Part shown: positions 1-7,624 of the stretch, piece by piece | Layout of the letters: each line of letters starts with the position of its first letter | Numbering within the stretch: position 1 is the stretch's first letter | Origin: a virus | Length of the DNA: 30,505 nt | Strand: one strand, 5' to 3' | Virus record (IMG/VR): IMGVR_UViG_3300025949_000070 | Span: 1 to 30,505 of that record | Notes under the pieces: model-generated | Told to the model about the DNA's origin: nothing | The model's input: only the letters and a program-made list of their open reading frames with translations | Databases searched by the model: none | Made by a program: the position numbers and the translations under genes

Positions 1-2
1 CG

Positions 3-539
3 GTCGAGATCATCAAGCGCAAGCGCGTGCACTTCGAGACCGACAAGGGCGTCACCGATTACAAGCACGCGGAACTGTCCGATGTCATCGACGCCGCTGC
101 GCCCGCGCTTTCGAAGCATGGCTTCAGCACCAGCTGGAAGGTCACGAAGCAGGAACGCGACTGGATCGAGGTGACGTGCTTCCTAAAGCACAGACTCGGC
201 CACTTCGAGACGGCTACGCTCGGCGGACCGCCGGACCAGAGCGGCGGCAAGAACGCCATTCAGGCCGTCAGTTCGGCGAAGACCTATCTCGAACGCCAGA
301 CCATGAAGGCCGTCTGCGGGTTGGCGGAGAAGGGTCAAGACGACGACGGCAAGGGAGGCGACGCGGTCGTCGACCAAGTTCTGGCCGCGTGGCTGGTGGA
401 GTCTGCGAAAGGCGAGAAGGCGCTGCGCGACTACTACGAGGCGAATGTGCCGACCGAGGAGTTCTGGTCGAAGCACGGTCCGAAGCTGCGCCACAGCGCG
501 CGACAGGCTGACGCCGAACGAAAGGCGGACCAGCAATGA
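3..539 (+). CDS. ERF-family single-strand DNA annealing protein (5'-truncated)
   Basis: Probable single-strand annealing recombinase of the ERF superfamily, which pairs complementary strands during phage recombination. The reading frame is open to the first bases of the window, so the N-terminus lies outside; a GTG at 27 is available but conserved-looking sequence continues upstream of it. Visible family features are an early KHAELSDVIDAAAPALSKHG segment (lysine/tyrosine followed by a helix leading to 'P.L.K.G') and the core GGKNAIQAVSSAKTYLERQT, which matches the usual 'G.pq..gSa.TYarRy.l..l.gl' signature. A charged linker and a short C-terminal tail follow. The stop overlaps the start of the downstream exonuclease gene (ATGA), implying translational coupling and a functional annealase-exonuclease pair. 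Assignment by motif recall, not by search. Confidence 0.82.
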   Translation, partial: VEIIKRKRVHFETDKGVTDYKHAELSDVIDAAAPALSKHGFSTSWKVTKQERDWIEVTCFLKHRLGHFETATLGGPPDQSGGKNAIQAVSSAKTYLERQTMKAVCGLAEKGQDDDGKGGDAVVDQVLAAWLVESAKGEKALRDYYEANVPTEEFWSKHGPKLRHSARQADAERKADQQ

Positions 540-1444
540 TCGTCCTCAACCACCCCCAGGGCTCGGAGGACTGGCTCCGGGCGCGCTGCGGCGTCATCAC
601 GGCGAGCCGCTTCTCCGACGCGATCGACATGGTCGGAGGCCTGACGGAGCAGCAGCAGGCCTACGTCGATGCGCTGATCGCCGGCAAGGCCGAGAGCGAC
701 GCGCGCGCCGCCGCCGGCTACAAGGCCAAGCCCACGTCCGGCGCGATCGAGAAGGCGCTGCGGGGCGAAGACCTGCGGCAGCCCAGCGCGAAGGCGACCG
801 CCTACGCATCGTTGATCGCCATGGAGATGATCTCGCGCGAGCCGCTCGACGACACCTTCGTCACCTACGCCATGCGGCGCGGGCGCGAGCTGGAGCCGCA
901 GGCGCGCGCGGTCTATGAGCACAGGACCGGCGCGTGGATCGAAGAGGTCAGCCTGATCCTGACCGACGACTCGCGTTTCGGTTACAGCGCCGACGGTTTC
1001 CGCGACGAGGACGGCCTGATCGAAATCAAGTGCCCCGCCGCCTGCGAGAAGCTGGTCGACGTGTGGCGCCATCCCGAGCAGGCCCACCTCGAATACATCG
1101 ACCAGATCAACGGCGGCCTGTGGATCACCGGGCGGAAGTACTGCGACCTGGTCATCTACTGCCCGTGGCTCGCGCCCGTCGGGAAGGACCTCTTCGTGAA
1201 GCGGATCTTCCGCGACGAGGCCGCGATCGAGCGTCTGGAAGAAGGCCTCGTGCGCTTCATGCGGCTGGCCGACTCGATCCTCGAGGTCCTGCGCACGCCG
1301 ACCAAGATGACCGGCGCCCTGAAGGACGAAACGCCAGCCGCCGAGGCCCCGCCGTGGGAAGAGCCGCGCGCGCCCGCTCCCTCTGCCGCCCCCATCACCA
1401 AGCCCAAGGCGTCGGCACCGATGCCGACCGAGATTCCCTTCTGA
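536..1444 (+). CDS. YqaJ-type (lambda exonuclease-like) recombination nuclease
   Basis: 302-residue nuclease of the YqaJ/lambda-Exo branch of the PD-(D/E)XK superfamily, expected to resect double-stranded DNA ends 5'-3' and hand single strands to the annealing protein encoded just upstream. The N-terminal QGSEDWLRARCGVITAS segment is the classic family opening (W-x-x-x-R-x-G-x-x-T-A-S). Putative catalytic residues are E118 (GRELEP), D153 (YSADGF), E163 and K165 (EIKCP) and Q190 (DQINGGLW). The last 50 residues are alanine/proline rich and probably disordered. The ATG overlaps the preceding stop by 4 bases. The next gene starts 9 bases after the stop behind a GAGG ribosome site. All expected active-site residues are present. 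Confidence 0.92.
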   Translation: MIVLNHPQGSEDWLRARCGVITASRFSDAIDMVGGLTEQQQAYVDALIAGKAESDARAAAGYKAKPTSGAIEKALRGEDLRQPSAKATAYASLIAMEMISREPLDDTFVTYAMRRGRELEPQARAVYEHRTGAWIEEVSLILTDDSRFGYSADGFRDEDGLIEIKCPAACEKLVDVWRHPEQAHLEYIDQINGGLWITGRKYCDLVIYCPWLAPVGKDLFVKRIFRDEAAIERLEEGLVRFMRLADSILEVLRTPTKMTGALKDETPAAEAPPWEEPRAPAPSAAPITKPKASAPMPTEIPF

Positions 1445-1453
1445 GGAGCCACC

Positions 1454-3118
1454 ATGACCGATCAACTGGATTTCCCGCAAATCGAATCCGCCAGCACGGC
1501 AGTCGCCGCCACCGCGCCGGAGGGCGCTCTCGACTTCGAGAAGGTCGACCTGAAGACCATCGCCCTCGCCCAGTTCGGCGACTGGCGCAAGGATGTCACG
1601 GACGTCGAAGCGAAGCTCACCGGCGTCGTCCACGACCTCAGCACCCAGACGAAGGTCGACGACGCGAAGTCCCTGCGCCACCGCCTGATCAACGTTCCAC
1701 TCGCCAAGCAGCGCAAGGTATCCAAGGCGCTGAAGTCGAAGCTCAACGACGTCAGCAAGGACGTCGGCGCCGAACTGGAAGCCATCGAGTCGGGCTACGC
1801 CAACGCGGAGAAGCTGATCACGCCGCAGATCGAAGCCGCCGATGCGAAGCTCGAAGCCGAGCGCCTGGAACGCGCGCGCAAGGAAGAGGAGCGCGTGGCC
1901 GCTCACGAGGCCCGCCTCGGCACCTTCCTCAACGTTATCACCCGCGCACATGGATTGCCGTCGGAGCGCATCGCTGCGGCCATCGCTGCGGTCGATGGCA
2001 CCGTCATCAACCCCGACGAGTGGGAGGAGTTCGCCGCGCGCGCCGAGGCTGTCAAGGGCGAGACGCTGACGACGCTACGCGACATGCACGCCAAGTCCGT
2101 CGAAGCCGAGCGCATCGAAGCCCAGCGGATCGAGAACGAGCGGATTGCCGCGGAACTCGAGGCCAGGCGGCTGGCGCTGGAGAAGAAGGAGCGCGAGCAG
2201 GCCGCCGAGGCGCGCCGCCTCGCGGCCATCGAGGAAGAGCGCGTCGCGCGCATCGACGCGCGACTCGCCAACCTGGCGGCGAAGCGTGCCTACACGTCGG
2301 ATCAGTCGGTCAACATGATCAACGCCGCGTTGCTGGAGATGAGCCGGAATCCTCCCACGGCCGACCTCTACGCCGAGCGTGTCGACGAAGGCATCGCCAG
2401 TCACGATGCCGCCGTCGAGCATCTGAAGATGCTCCTTCCCGTCGCGGTTGCGCGCGAGGAGGCCGAGATCATGGCGCGCCTCGCCGCTGAAGCTGCCGCC
2501 GCAGAGCCCGCGCCCTCCGAGACGCAGGCCCAGCTGATCGAGCGTGGCCGCGAGATCGTCAACGACATCATCGCCGCCGAAGTCCTGAGCGACGCCATTG
2601 GCGAAAAGTCCGAGACGCTCGCAGGGCGAGTCCTCCGTCTCGCCAACGAGCTGAGCTATTTCGAGGCCGGCGAGGGTGACTCCTACCGCCGCGAAACCGG
2701 CGCGCGCGACCGCTGCTACCAGGAGTTCAGGGCTGCGGTTGCTGACGCCAAGGCGAACGGCGTGAAGGTCAACCTACGCGGCTGCCTCGTGGACCAGTCG
2801 ATCATCAATGCGCTGATGCCCGAGGACGTCGTCCCCGTCGCCGCTCCTGTCGCTCAGATCCGCCAGCCCGATCCCGCTCCGGCACCCGTCAGCGAGCCCG
2901 AGCAGGTCCGCGTCATGAAGCTGAGCGAGATCAATGAAGCCTTCGAAGGCAAGTTCACGGTCAGCGGCGATGGCCTGGCCGCCCTGGGCTTCGACGCGCT
3001 GCCAGTGAAGGGCGCCGCGAAGCTCTACCGCGCGTCGGACTTCGACCGCATCTGCAACGCGATCTCGGACCACGCCCACACCGTGCGCGCGCGTCGGAGC
3101 CTGGAGAAGGCAGCATGA
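1454..3118 (+). CDS. Long coiled-coil phage protein, recombination neighbourhood
   Basis: 554 residues, function unknown. Residues 30-130 form a helical domain with alternating acidic and basic residues. Two strongly charged heptad-like segments, about 126-155 and 212-280 (runs of ERIEAQRIENERIAAELEAR type), predict coiled coil. Residues 350-480 include a proline-rich linker. The last 65 residues (from MKLSEINEAF near 488) form a separate small domain of the pattern 'MKLSEI...F.V...gLa.LGF......KLY...DF..IC.AI..H', which I recall as a recurrent C-terminal module on otherwise unrelated phage proteins. It resembles DUF1351-like coiled-coil proteins found beside phage annealase genes, but I hold that only as a suggestion. 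It is translated from an ATG after AGGAG and its stop overlaps the next start (ATGA). Confidence 0.75.
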   Translation: MTDQLDFPQIESASTAVAATAPEGALDFEKVDLKTIALAQFGDWRKDVTDVEAKLTGVVHDLSTQTKVDDAKSLRHRLINVPLAKQRKVSKALKSKLNDVSKDVGAELEAIESGYANAEKLITPQIEAADAKLEAERLERARKEEERVAAHEARLGTFLNVITRAHGLPSERIAAAIAAVDGTVINPDEWEEFAARAEAVKGETLTTLRDMHAKSVEAERIEAQRIENERIAAELEARRLALEKKEREQAAEARRLAAIEEERVARIDARLANLAAKRAYTSDQSVNMINAALLEMSRNPPTADLYAERVDEGIASHDAAVEHLKMLLPVAVAREEAEIMARLAAEAAAAEPAPSETQAQLIERGREIVNDIIAAEVLSDAIGEKSETLAGRVLRLANELSYFEAGEGDSYRRETGARDRCYQEFRAAVADAKANGVKVNLRGCLVDQSIINALMPEDVVPVAAPVAQIRQPDPAPAPVSEPEQVRVMKLSEINEAFEGKFTVSGDGLAALGFDALPVKGAAKLYRASDFDRICNAISDHAHTVRARRSLEKAA

Positions 3119-3546
3119 GCGCGACCACGAAGGAGGATCGCGTCGCGCACGCGAACGCGCTGATCGACGTGATCGCGCGTCATGGCCGCCGGTTCTTCCA
3201 CAACCAGCGCCACCAGCGCAACGCCCGCATCGAACTGCGCCATGGCCGCGTGTACTTCCTGGACGACTACTCCGGGAAGGCGATCTACACGCACAAGACG
3301 ACCTTCGAGAACCGCTGGCGCGGCTTCAGCCACGGCGGCACGCTGCGCTCGCTGGTTGAGCAACTGCGCGACTACATCACGAAGGGGACGCTGCTTTCGC
3401 GCTGGGTGATCGCGCCGGCCTACGTGCACACCGACGGCGACATCTGGGGCTACGGCAGCGCCGCTGAGGCGGTGCGCGCCGAGGCCTGGAAGCTGCCCCT
3501 GTTCGCGCCGGAGAAGGTCGTCCAGGCGGAAGGAGCCGGCACATGA
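3115..3546 (+). CDS. Hypothetical phage protein, 143 aa
   Basis: Not recognised. A basic, aromatic-rich protein with a predicted alpha/beta mix: FFHNQRHQRNARIELRHGRV followed by a YFLDDYSGKAIYTHK strand pair and a central WRGFSHGGTLRSLVEQLRDYI helix. No signal peptide, membrane segment or metal motif is obvious. Its ATG overlaps the upstream stop (ATGA) and its own stop overlaps the downstream start in the same way, so it is clearly a member of the early operon. Codon use matches its neighbours. A DNA- or RNA-associated role would fit the charge but is not demonstrated. Confidence 0.72.
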   Translation: MSATTKEDRVAHANALIDVIARHGRRFFHNQRHQRNARIELRHGRVYFLDDYSGKAIYTHKTTFENRWRGFSHGGTLRSLVEQLRDYITKGTLLSRWVIAPAYVHTDGDIWGYGSAAEAVRAEAWKLPLFAPEKVVQAEGAGT

Positions 3547-3776
3547 GCAGCGCCAAGCGACGCGCGAAACGAAAGATCGCGCAACTGGTCCGGATGGACT
3601 GGCAGCGGATGCGCATGACCAGCATTGGCCCCTCCGTCGCCATCTTCGGCGTGCCGGACAAGAAGTGGCTCCTGTTCGTGGGCTGCATGGTCCCGCTCGG
3701 CAAGAAGCTGCGGCGGATGGGTCTTGAACAGCGGGCGCGCGCGGCGTTGGAAGCCGCGCGGTCCGATCTGCAGTGA
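3543..3776 (+). CDS. Small basic hypothetical protein, 77 aa
   Basis: Unrecognised 77-residue protein with a highly basic N-terminus (SSAKRRAKRKIAQLVRMDWQ), a short hydrophobic beta-like middle (SVAIFGVPDKKWLLFVGCMV) and a basic helical C-terminus ending in ARAALEAARSDLQ. The start overlaps the previous stop by 4 bases. The net positive charge suggests nucleic-acid contact, but there is no identifiable motif. An overlapping frame (from about 3625) also stays open into the next gene, but only its 3' part from 3787 looks coding. Confidence 0.62.
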   Translation: MSSAKRRAKRKIAQLVRMDWQRMRMTSIGPSVAIFGVPDKKWLLFVGCMVPLGKKLRRMGLEQRARAALEAARSDLQ

Positions 3777-3786
3777 GGGGCGCGCG

Positions 3787-4077
3787 ATGAACTACACCAC
3801 CGTCGCTCTGATCCTCGCCGCGCTGGCCAGCGCCTTCTCCGCAGCCGCGATCTTCGTTGCCCTGCTGGCGTTCCGCCGCGCGCCGCTGGCCGGCAACGGG
3901 CCGATCGATCTTCCCGACGCCATTCCTGCAGGCGCCACCTTCCACGACGCAGCCCTGCTCACGGCGATGCAGGGAATGCTGTCCCACGGTGACACGCAGG
4001 ACCGGAGCGCCTTCTACATCGCCAACAAAGCCCAGCAGATCGCGGACTACATGGTCCGGGTCAGGAGAGCAGCATGA
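3787..4077 (+). CDS. Small single-pass membrane protein, 96 aa
   Basis: The N-terminus NYTTVALILAALASAFSAAA and the following IFVALLAFRR make one hydrophobic segment of about 24 residues closed by arginines, predicting a single inner-membrane helix or an uncleaved signal anchor with the C-terminus in the cytoplasm. The remaining 65 residues are soluble and helical (TMQGMLSHG...IANKAQQIADYMVRVRR). I chose the ATG at 3787 because it is preceded by GAGGGG and gives the membrane segment directly; the frame opens 54 codons earlier inside the upstream gene. The stop overlaps the next start (ATGA). An early-operon membrane protein could act in exclusion or host modification, but nothing specific supports that. 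Confidence 0.68.
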   Translation: MNYTTVALILAALASAFSAAAIFVALLAFRRAPLAGNGPIDLPDAIPAGATFHDAALLTAMQGMLSHGDTQDRSAFYIANKAQQIADYMVRVRRAA

Positions 4078-4370
4078 CCTGCGAACTCCTCAGCACCGCG
4101 ACGCGCGTCGCCAGGAAGCCGCATCACTGCATCTGGTGCTGGCAGTCGATCGCGAAGGGCGAGACCTACGTCCACGAGGCCAGCGTCAACTATGGCGACT
4201 TCCAGAACCATCACTTCCATCCGGAGTGCTGCGATGCCATGCACGAGGCCGCGCGCGAGGAAGGCGGCCCGATCGAATGGACTCCAGGGATTGAGCGGCC
4301 CCTGACTGCAGCCGAGATCGAGTACCAGTCGTGGAACCCGGTCGTGCTGCTGCAAGCGAGGTTGCTTTGA
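4074..4370 (+). CDS. Small zinc-binding phage protein (CxxC...HxxC)
   Basis: 98 residues. A treble-clef-like zinc site is visible: C19-x2-C22 in HHCIWCWQSIAKGETY and H49-x2-C52 in FHPECCDAM. This layout ('ARK.H.C.WC...I.KGE.Y......dg.....HPEC') is common in small phage and prophage proteins of unknown role; some related folds are HNH-like, but no HNH catalytic histidine pair is seen here. The ATG overlaps the previous stop by 4 bases. The C-terminal 35 residues carry no motif. A regulatory or structural zinc protein is the cautious reading. Confidence 0.7.
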   Translation: MTCELLSTATRVARKPHHCIWCWQSIAKGETYVHEASVNYGDFQNHHFHPECCDAMHEAAREEGGPIEWTPGIERPLTAAEIEYQSWNPVVLLQARLL

Positions 4371-4516
4371 GCCGGCGCGCGCGGCAGCGCCAGGACTCGC
4401 GCCCCTGGAATCGACCCACCCCCACGGACCATCCCATCGACTTCGAGGCCCTCGCAGCGGACATCGCCCGGCGTGAGCAGCAGGCCCAGCAACCGAGCAA
4501 AGGACAGCAGCAATGA
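4367..4516 (+). CDS. Small basic protein, 49 aa, TTG start
   Basis: Short frame starting at TTG, which overlaps the upstream stop as TTGA and has GCGAGG six bases before it. A GTG at 4331 in the same frame would overlap the previous gene by 40 bases and is less likely. The product begins with an arginine-rich stretch (SRRARQRQDSRPWNR), continues with PTDHPIDFEALAADIARR and ends in a glutamine-rich tail. It fills what would otherwise be a 140-base hole in a gap-free operon, and its stop overlaps the next ATG. The function is unknown. Confidence 0.5.
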   Translation: MSRRARQRQDSRPWNRPTPTDHPIDFEALAADIARREQQAQQPSKGQQQ

Positions 4517-4983
4517 AGATGGCAAAAGCCACCGAGAAGGACATCGACGCCGCTGGCGATGCGATGTCCGTGCTGAACGACATCAGCAGCGGCTACTACC
4601 CGGCCCGCGATGGAGAGGAAGGAGCGCCGACCTGCTTCGACCCCGACGATGCCGAGCACCTGCGCCGCTTCTACGATCTGATGAAGCAGACGCTCGATGC
4701 GGCCCCGGGCTGGCAAGGCCGCGTCATCGGCGGCATGTGCTACGTGATCCTGTGGGACGAGAACAAGATCGTCGAACCCGACTCGGACACGCTGGACTTG
4801 CATCATCGATTCCACCCCACGACAGCCGAAGGATTCCAGGCCGCCGCGCAGGACCTGGCCGAGCGCGCCCGCGCCGCCGGCTGGGTGATCACCATCGACC
4901 AGCGCTCGATCCTCGAGCCCTACCCCGCGATGGGGAAGCACGTGGACGTGGTGACGGTGCGGCAGAAGCGGGAGGTCGCCTGA
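4513..4983 (+). CDS. Hypothetical phage protein, 156 aa
   Basis: Not recognised. Acidic protein with an N-terminal helix (TEKDIDAAGDAMSVLNDI), a GYYPARD turn and a central FDPDDAEHLRRFYDLMKQTL helix followed by GRVIGGMCYVILWDENKIVE, which predicts a beta pair. The C-terminal HRFHPTTAEGFQAAAQDLAE to VDVVTVRQKREVA region repeats the helix-strand pattern. The ATG at 4513 overlaps the preceding stop; a second ATG at 4519 is possible. The stop region overlaps the ASCH gene start by one base. Small alpha/beta accessory protein of the early operon. Confidence 0.7.
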   Translation: MKMAKATEKDIDAAGDAMSVLNDISSGYYPARDGEEGAPTCFDPDDAEHLRRFYDLMKQTLDAAPGWQGRVIGGMCYVILWDENKIVEPDSDTLDLHHRFHPTTAEGFQAAAQDLAERARAAGWVITIDQRSILEPYPAMGKHVDVVTVRQKREVA

Positions 4984-5255
4984 TGCGCACCCTGACCCTC
5001 AGCCTGAAAGGCGAGTACTTCCACGCAATCGCCTTGGGCGAGAAGGTGGAGGAGTTCCGGCTCGTGACGCCGTACTGGCGCCGCCGCCTGGAAGGCAAGA
5101 CCTTCGATCGCATCGAGCTCACCTGGGGCTACCCGAAGAGCGACGACAACTCGCGCCGCATATTCCGCGACTGGCTCGGCTTCACGATCAAGACCATCAC
5201 CCACCCCCACTTCGGGCCGGATCCGGTCCAGGTGTACGCCATCCGCGTGAACTGA
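4983..5255 (+). CDS. ASCH-domain protein, 90 aa
   Basis: The product is essentially one ASCH domain, a beta-barrel fold related to PUA that binds RNA or modified nucleotides. The diagnostic GxKxxExR motif is present as G19-E-K21-V-E-E24-F-R26 in ALGEKVEEFRLVTPYW. WGYPKSDDNSRR and HPHFGPDPVQVYAIRV complete the usual strand pattern. I chose ATG 4983 because it directly follows the upstream stop and places the N-terminal strand LTLSLKGEYF at the correct position; a longer frame runs through the previous gene but lacks coding character. In phages such proteins have been suggested to read modified bases or to process modified nucleosides. The specific ligand here is unknown. Confidence 0.85.
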   Translation: MRTLTLSLKGEYFHAIALGEKVEEFRLVTPYWRRRLEGKTFDRIELTWGYPKSDDNSRRIFRDWLGFTIKTITHPHFGPDPVQVYAIRVN

Positions 5256-5263
5256 GGAACGCC

Positions 5264-5617
5264 ATGACCACCTACACCCACACCGCCGAGCAGCACGATC
5301 AACTCCTGACCATCCAGAAGCAGCTGATCGACCTCGGAGACGAGAAGACCGCAGCGCTGCTGGACTGGGCGGTGACGGCTGAGCCGACCTGGATCAATGT
5401 TCGCGATCGCATGCCGCCGGATGCCGATGAGGTGCTGATCTGCGTCGACCACGACGACGGCAACGGCCCGTACGTGATGGTCGATCGCTGGTCCATGCAC
5501 CGTGAGGACCCTCTCGGAATGGGTGGCCCGACCATCGAAATCGGCTTCGACTGGGACAACAACGCTCCAGATGACGTGACCCACTGGATGCCGCTCCCGC
5601 AACCTACGGCGGCCTGA
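5264..5617 (+). CDS. DUF551-like phage protein, 117 aa
   Basis: The C-terminal two thirds match the DUF551 pattern: W-I-N-V-R-D-R-M-P followed by a strand (DEVLICVDHDDG), a second strand ending in DRW, and the closing DDVTHWMPLPQP. This domain is frequent in accessory genes of temperate phages and has no known biochemical role. The N-terminal part (EQHDQLLTIQKQLIDLGDEK) is a separate short helix containing AALLDWA, which recurs in the protein encoded at 7123. An ATG nine bases after the preceding stop, behind GAGGAA, is the start. Confidence 0.8.
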   Translation: MTTYTHTAEQHDQLLTIQKQLIDLGDEKTAALLDWAVTAEPTWINVRDRMPPDADEVLICVDHDDGNGPYVMVDRWSMHREDPLGMGGPTIEIGFDWDNNAPDDVTHWMPLPQPTAA

Positions 5618-5618
5618 C

Positions 5619-5750
5619 ATGACCCCGCAGCAGCGCGCCTTCCTCGCCCAGATCGCAGCCGCGAAGGCAGAGGCTCAGAAGCTACGCGAGCTGCTCGGAC
5701 CCAACGCAACGAAGGTCGCCGTGCTGCGGTGGCCGAGTCTGAAAGGATGA
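5619..5750 (+). CDS. Small alanine-rich helical protein, 43 aa
   Basis: ATG one base after the DUF551 gene stop. The product begins TPQQRAFLAQIAAAKAEAQK and continues as a single amphipathic helix to LRELLGP, then a short tail. There is no strong ribosome site, so reinitiation from the upstream gene is assumed. It fills the space exactly between two confident genes and ends at 5750, three bases before the preferred next ATG. The function is unknown; confidence rests on position and codon use only. Confidence 0.5.
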   Translation: MTPQQRAFLAQIAAAKAEAQKLRELLGPNATKVAVLRWPSLKG

Positions 5751-5752
5751 AC

Positions 5753-6103
5753 ATGACCACGAAGACACCCGAATCCGTCATCAACGCCGTCTACAGCGAG
5801 CTGAGCCGCGCACTCGCGAAGTTCCCCGAATGGCCCACCGACCCTCTGCACGCGCTGGCCGTCCTGGGTGAGGAGTTCGGCGAGCTGACGAAGGACGTCT
5901 TGCAGATGACCTACGAGCCGGGCAAGACCAATGCCGAGAACGTGCGGAAGGAGGCGATCCAGACCGCCGCGATGGCGTTGCGATTTGCTGCGATCCTCGA
6001 TGCCTACATCTATAAGGCGGGCGAGCAACACCGGCAGGAGCAGTGGCAGGCCGACCGCGAGCGGTATGCGGCCAGCGGCGGCCTTCATCCCTGCTACGAC
6101 TGA
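5753..6103 (+). CDS. MazG-like protein, 116 aa
   Basis: All-helical protein resembling the MazG/NTP-pyrophosphohydrolase superfamily as seen in phages. LAVLGEEFGELTKDVLQMTY provides the E40-E41-x2-E44 metal motif, and KEAIQTAAMALRF gives the second helix with E67. The canonical second-motif aspartate is not obvious (the sequence reads E-A-I-Q), so catalysis is uncertain. Superfamily members hydrolyse nucleoside triphosphates, for example to clean non-canonical dNTPs or ppGpp. ATG 5753 is preferred over the ATG at 5747 because AAGGA lies five bases upstream of it; the latter would overlap the upstream stop. Confidence 0.68.
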   Translation: MTTKTPESVINAVYSELSRALAKFPEWPTDPLHALAVLGEEFGELTKDVLQMTYEPGKTNAENVRKEAIQTAAMALRFAAILDAYIYKAGEQHRQEQWQADRERYAASGGLHPCYD

Positions 6104-6112
6104 GGAGCTGAC

Positions 6113-7126
6113 ATGACCGACAAGAACGCACAGGCGCTGGAAGCGCTGAAGGAATCAATCAAGGCGGAGCCGGTCGAGATGCTCGCGAAGTGGCGCGTGC
6201 TCGAATTGATCTCCGGCGCCCTCTCCTCCGCCGCACCGGCTGCGAGAGAGGTGGTGGCATTGACCCGCGAAACGATGAAGGTCGGGGGCCGCTACAACTG
6301 GCGCTTTCAGAATGATCGGTTGATCTACCTCGGGCGCAATTGGAGCGGCAACGGCTACTGGCACCAGTTTGCTCTCGTCGACAAGCCGGGCAAAGTCTGG
6401 TGCGAGGTGACGGACAACGAACTCGTCAACTTCGAAGTCACGGCCCCGCCCGCCCCTTCGGAGACCTCTGCCGAGCCCCTGGGGTGCGATGAAACCGGCA
6501 TGAGTGGTGACCCGTCGACCTATCCGGCTCACAATCGCCCCACCGTCACTGACGGGGAAGTAGCGCGCAACGCCTTGCAAGCCATCGTCAATGCAGAGCA
6601 CTACGGGGCTGATGAGGTCGTGCTGGCGAAGATCGCTCGAGACGCGCTCGCCACCCTCCCCGCCGTCCAGCCCGAAGCAGAGACGAGCGCGGAGAATGCG
6701 GTGAAACGGGGCGGAAGCATGTGGCACGCGTCGCTGCAGAAGGCCATCGACCTGTGCGAGCGGCATGGGCACGCCGGTGACGCCGCGACGCTACGCGAGA
6801 TCAAGGCCGATGCGCCGGTGGCTGAGCCTGTGGCGCTGACGGATGTCTTCCTCTGCCGCGCCTGGGGCGAGAGCGATCACCCGTGCGCCGAGCTGGTGCC
6901 GGACTGGAACGGCGTGCGCGACTTCATGGTCCGCGAGTGGTTGGGCGCAGCTGACGCGACGAACTACGACGGCACCGTGACGCTGGACCAACTCAAGGAA
7001 GACTTCGACGAGCACGAGCAAGACGAGCGTGGCGGCCCGTACGAGGTGATCTTCGAGATCGGCGGTGTGAGCATCGAACGCGTGACCGGATTCATCCACC
7101 CATCAACGGTGAAGGAGCCGACATGA
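6113..7126 (+). CDS. Modular hypothetical phage protein, 337 aa
   Basis: Largest unknown of the accessory block. Three parts are separated by flexible proline/glutamate linkers: an N-terminal helix (ALEALKESIKAEPVEMLAKW) plus a beta-rich module around GGRYNWRFQNDRLIYLGRNW to CEVTDNELVNFEV; a helical middle (ARNALQAIVNAEHYGADEVV...IARDALATLP); and a C-terminal module from ALTDVFLCRAWGESDHPCAE to YEVIFEIGGVSIERVTGFI. The 'AL..I......IA..AL..L' middle is a pattern often seen in accessory proteins of temperate phages. No catalytic motif is visible. Strong ribosome site GAGGAG before the ATG; its stop overlaps the following start (ATGA). Confidence 0.68.
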   Translation: MTDKNAQALEALKESIKAEPVEMLAKWRVLELISGALSSAAPAAREVVALTRETMKVGGRYNWRFQNDRLIYLGRNWSGNGYWHQFALVDKPGKVWCEVTDNELVNFEVTAPPAPSETSAEPLGCDETGMSGDPSTYPAHNRPTVTDGEVARNALQAIVNAEHYGADEVVLAKIARDALATLPAVQPEAETSAENAVKRGGSMWHASLQKAIDLCERHGHAGDAATLREIKADAPVAEPVALTDVFLCRAWGESDHPCAELVPDWNGVRDFMVREWLGAADATNYDGTVTLDQLKEDFDEHEQDERGGPYEVIFEIGGVSIERVTGFIHPSTVKEPT

Positions 7127-7437
7127 ACATGCGCGCCGTCATCCGCGCCAACCGTCTGTTGGCCGAAATGGGCTTCACCAACACCGTTGAGGCACTGGAA
7201 GAACTTCAACGACTGCGCGCCACCCGCCCTCCAGCGCCAGAAGAGGGCAAGGATGCGGCGCTGCTGGACTGGATGGAGACGAAGGTCGTCAACGTGCGAG
7301 AGCCGTTGATGTACGGCTCTCGCGATCTGTTCTGGGCGTCGCCGGATCAGGACGATCCCGCATTTCCCGCCGGCCCGTCCGACATCCGAGCCAAGGTCCG
7401 CGCTGCCATGGCGCAAGGGGAGAAGAGCAATGGCTAA
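7123..7437 (+). CDS. Hypothetical phage protein, 104 aa
   Basis: Unrecognised. N-terminal helices (RAVIRANRLLAEMGFTNTVE, then EELQRLRATRPPAPEE), then KDAALLDWMETKVVNVREPL and a C-terminal DIRAKVRAAMAQ helix. The layout 'D-A-A-L-L-D-W ... G-S ... D-I-R-A-K-V-R-A-A-M' is frequent in small proteins of temperate phages of Gram-negative hosts and is of unknown role. The AALLDW segment is shared with the protein encoded at 5264, suggesting a mobile sub-domain. It overlaps both neighbours (ATGA at the start, 8 bases at the end). Confidence 0.65.
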   Translation: MNMRAVIRANRLLAEMGFTNTVEALEELQRLRATRPPAPEEGKDAALLDWMETKVVNVREPLMYGSRDLFWASPDQDDPAFPAGPSDIRAKVRAAMAQGEKSNG

Positions 7438-7624
7438 GACCGCATCCGACACGACGCTCCTCCGCCGCGAGCGGGCCGACAACAAGCGGCTGCGCGCGGA
7501 ACTCTCGTTGATCCGCCAAGACTGGATGAAAGCGGATTTGAAGGCCGAACGTCTCGCCAAGGAAGTCGAGGAGTGGAAGGCGCGCTTCGATGCGCTACTC
7601 AAGCGTGACACCGCGCTGTCCTAG
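7430..7624 (+). CDS. Small coiled-coil protein, 64 aa
   Basis: Almost entirely one predicted coiled coil: TTLLRRERADNKRLRAELSL followed by an aromatic IRQDW break and a second helix LKAERLAKEVEEWKARFDAL. Highly charged and without cysteine. The ATG overlaps the previous stop by 8 bases and has AAGGGGAGAAG upstream, a strong ribosome site. Function unknown; oligomerisation or a partner-binding role is the only structural inference. Confidence 0.6.
   Translation: MAKTASDTTLLRRERADNKRLRAELSLIRQDWMKADLKAERLAKEVEEWKARFDALLKRDTALS

Noticed and set aside
434-1951. Long open frame on the minus strand opposite the exonuclease and coiled-coil genes
   Set aside because: It is antisense to two confident, overlapping genes; its composition (G, R, L, D runs) is the usual shadow of high-GC coding DNA, and it has no family motif.
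934-2490. 518-residue plus-strand frame shifted against the exonuclease and coiled-coil genes
   Set aside because: Arginine-rich out-of-frame shadow with no motif; it spans the junction of two well supported genes.
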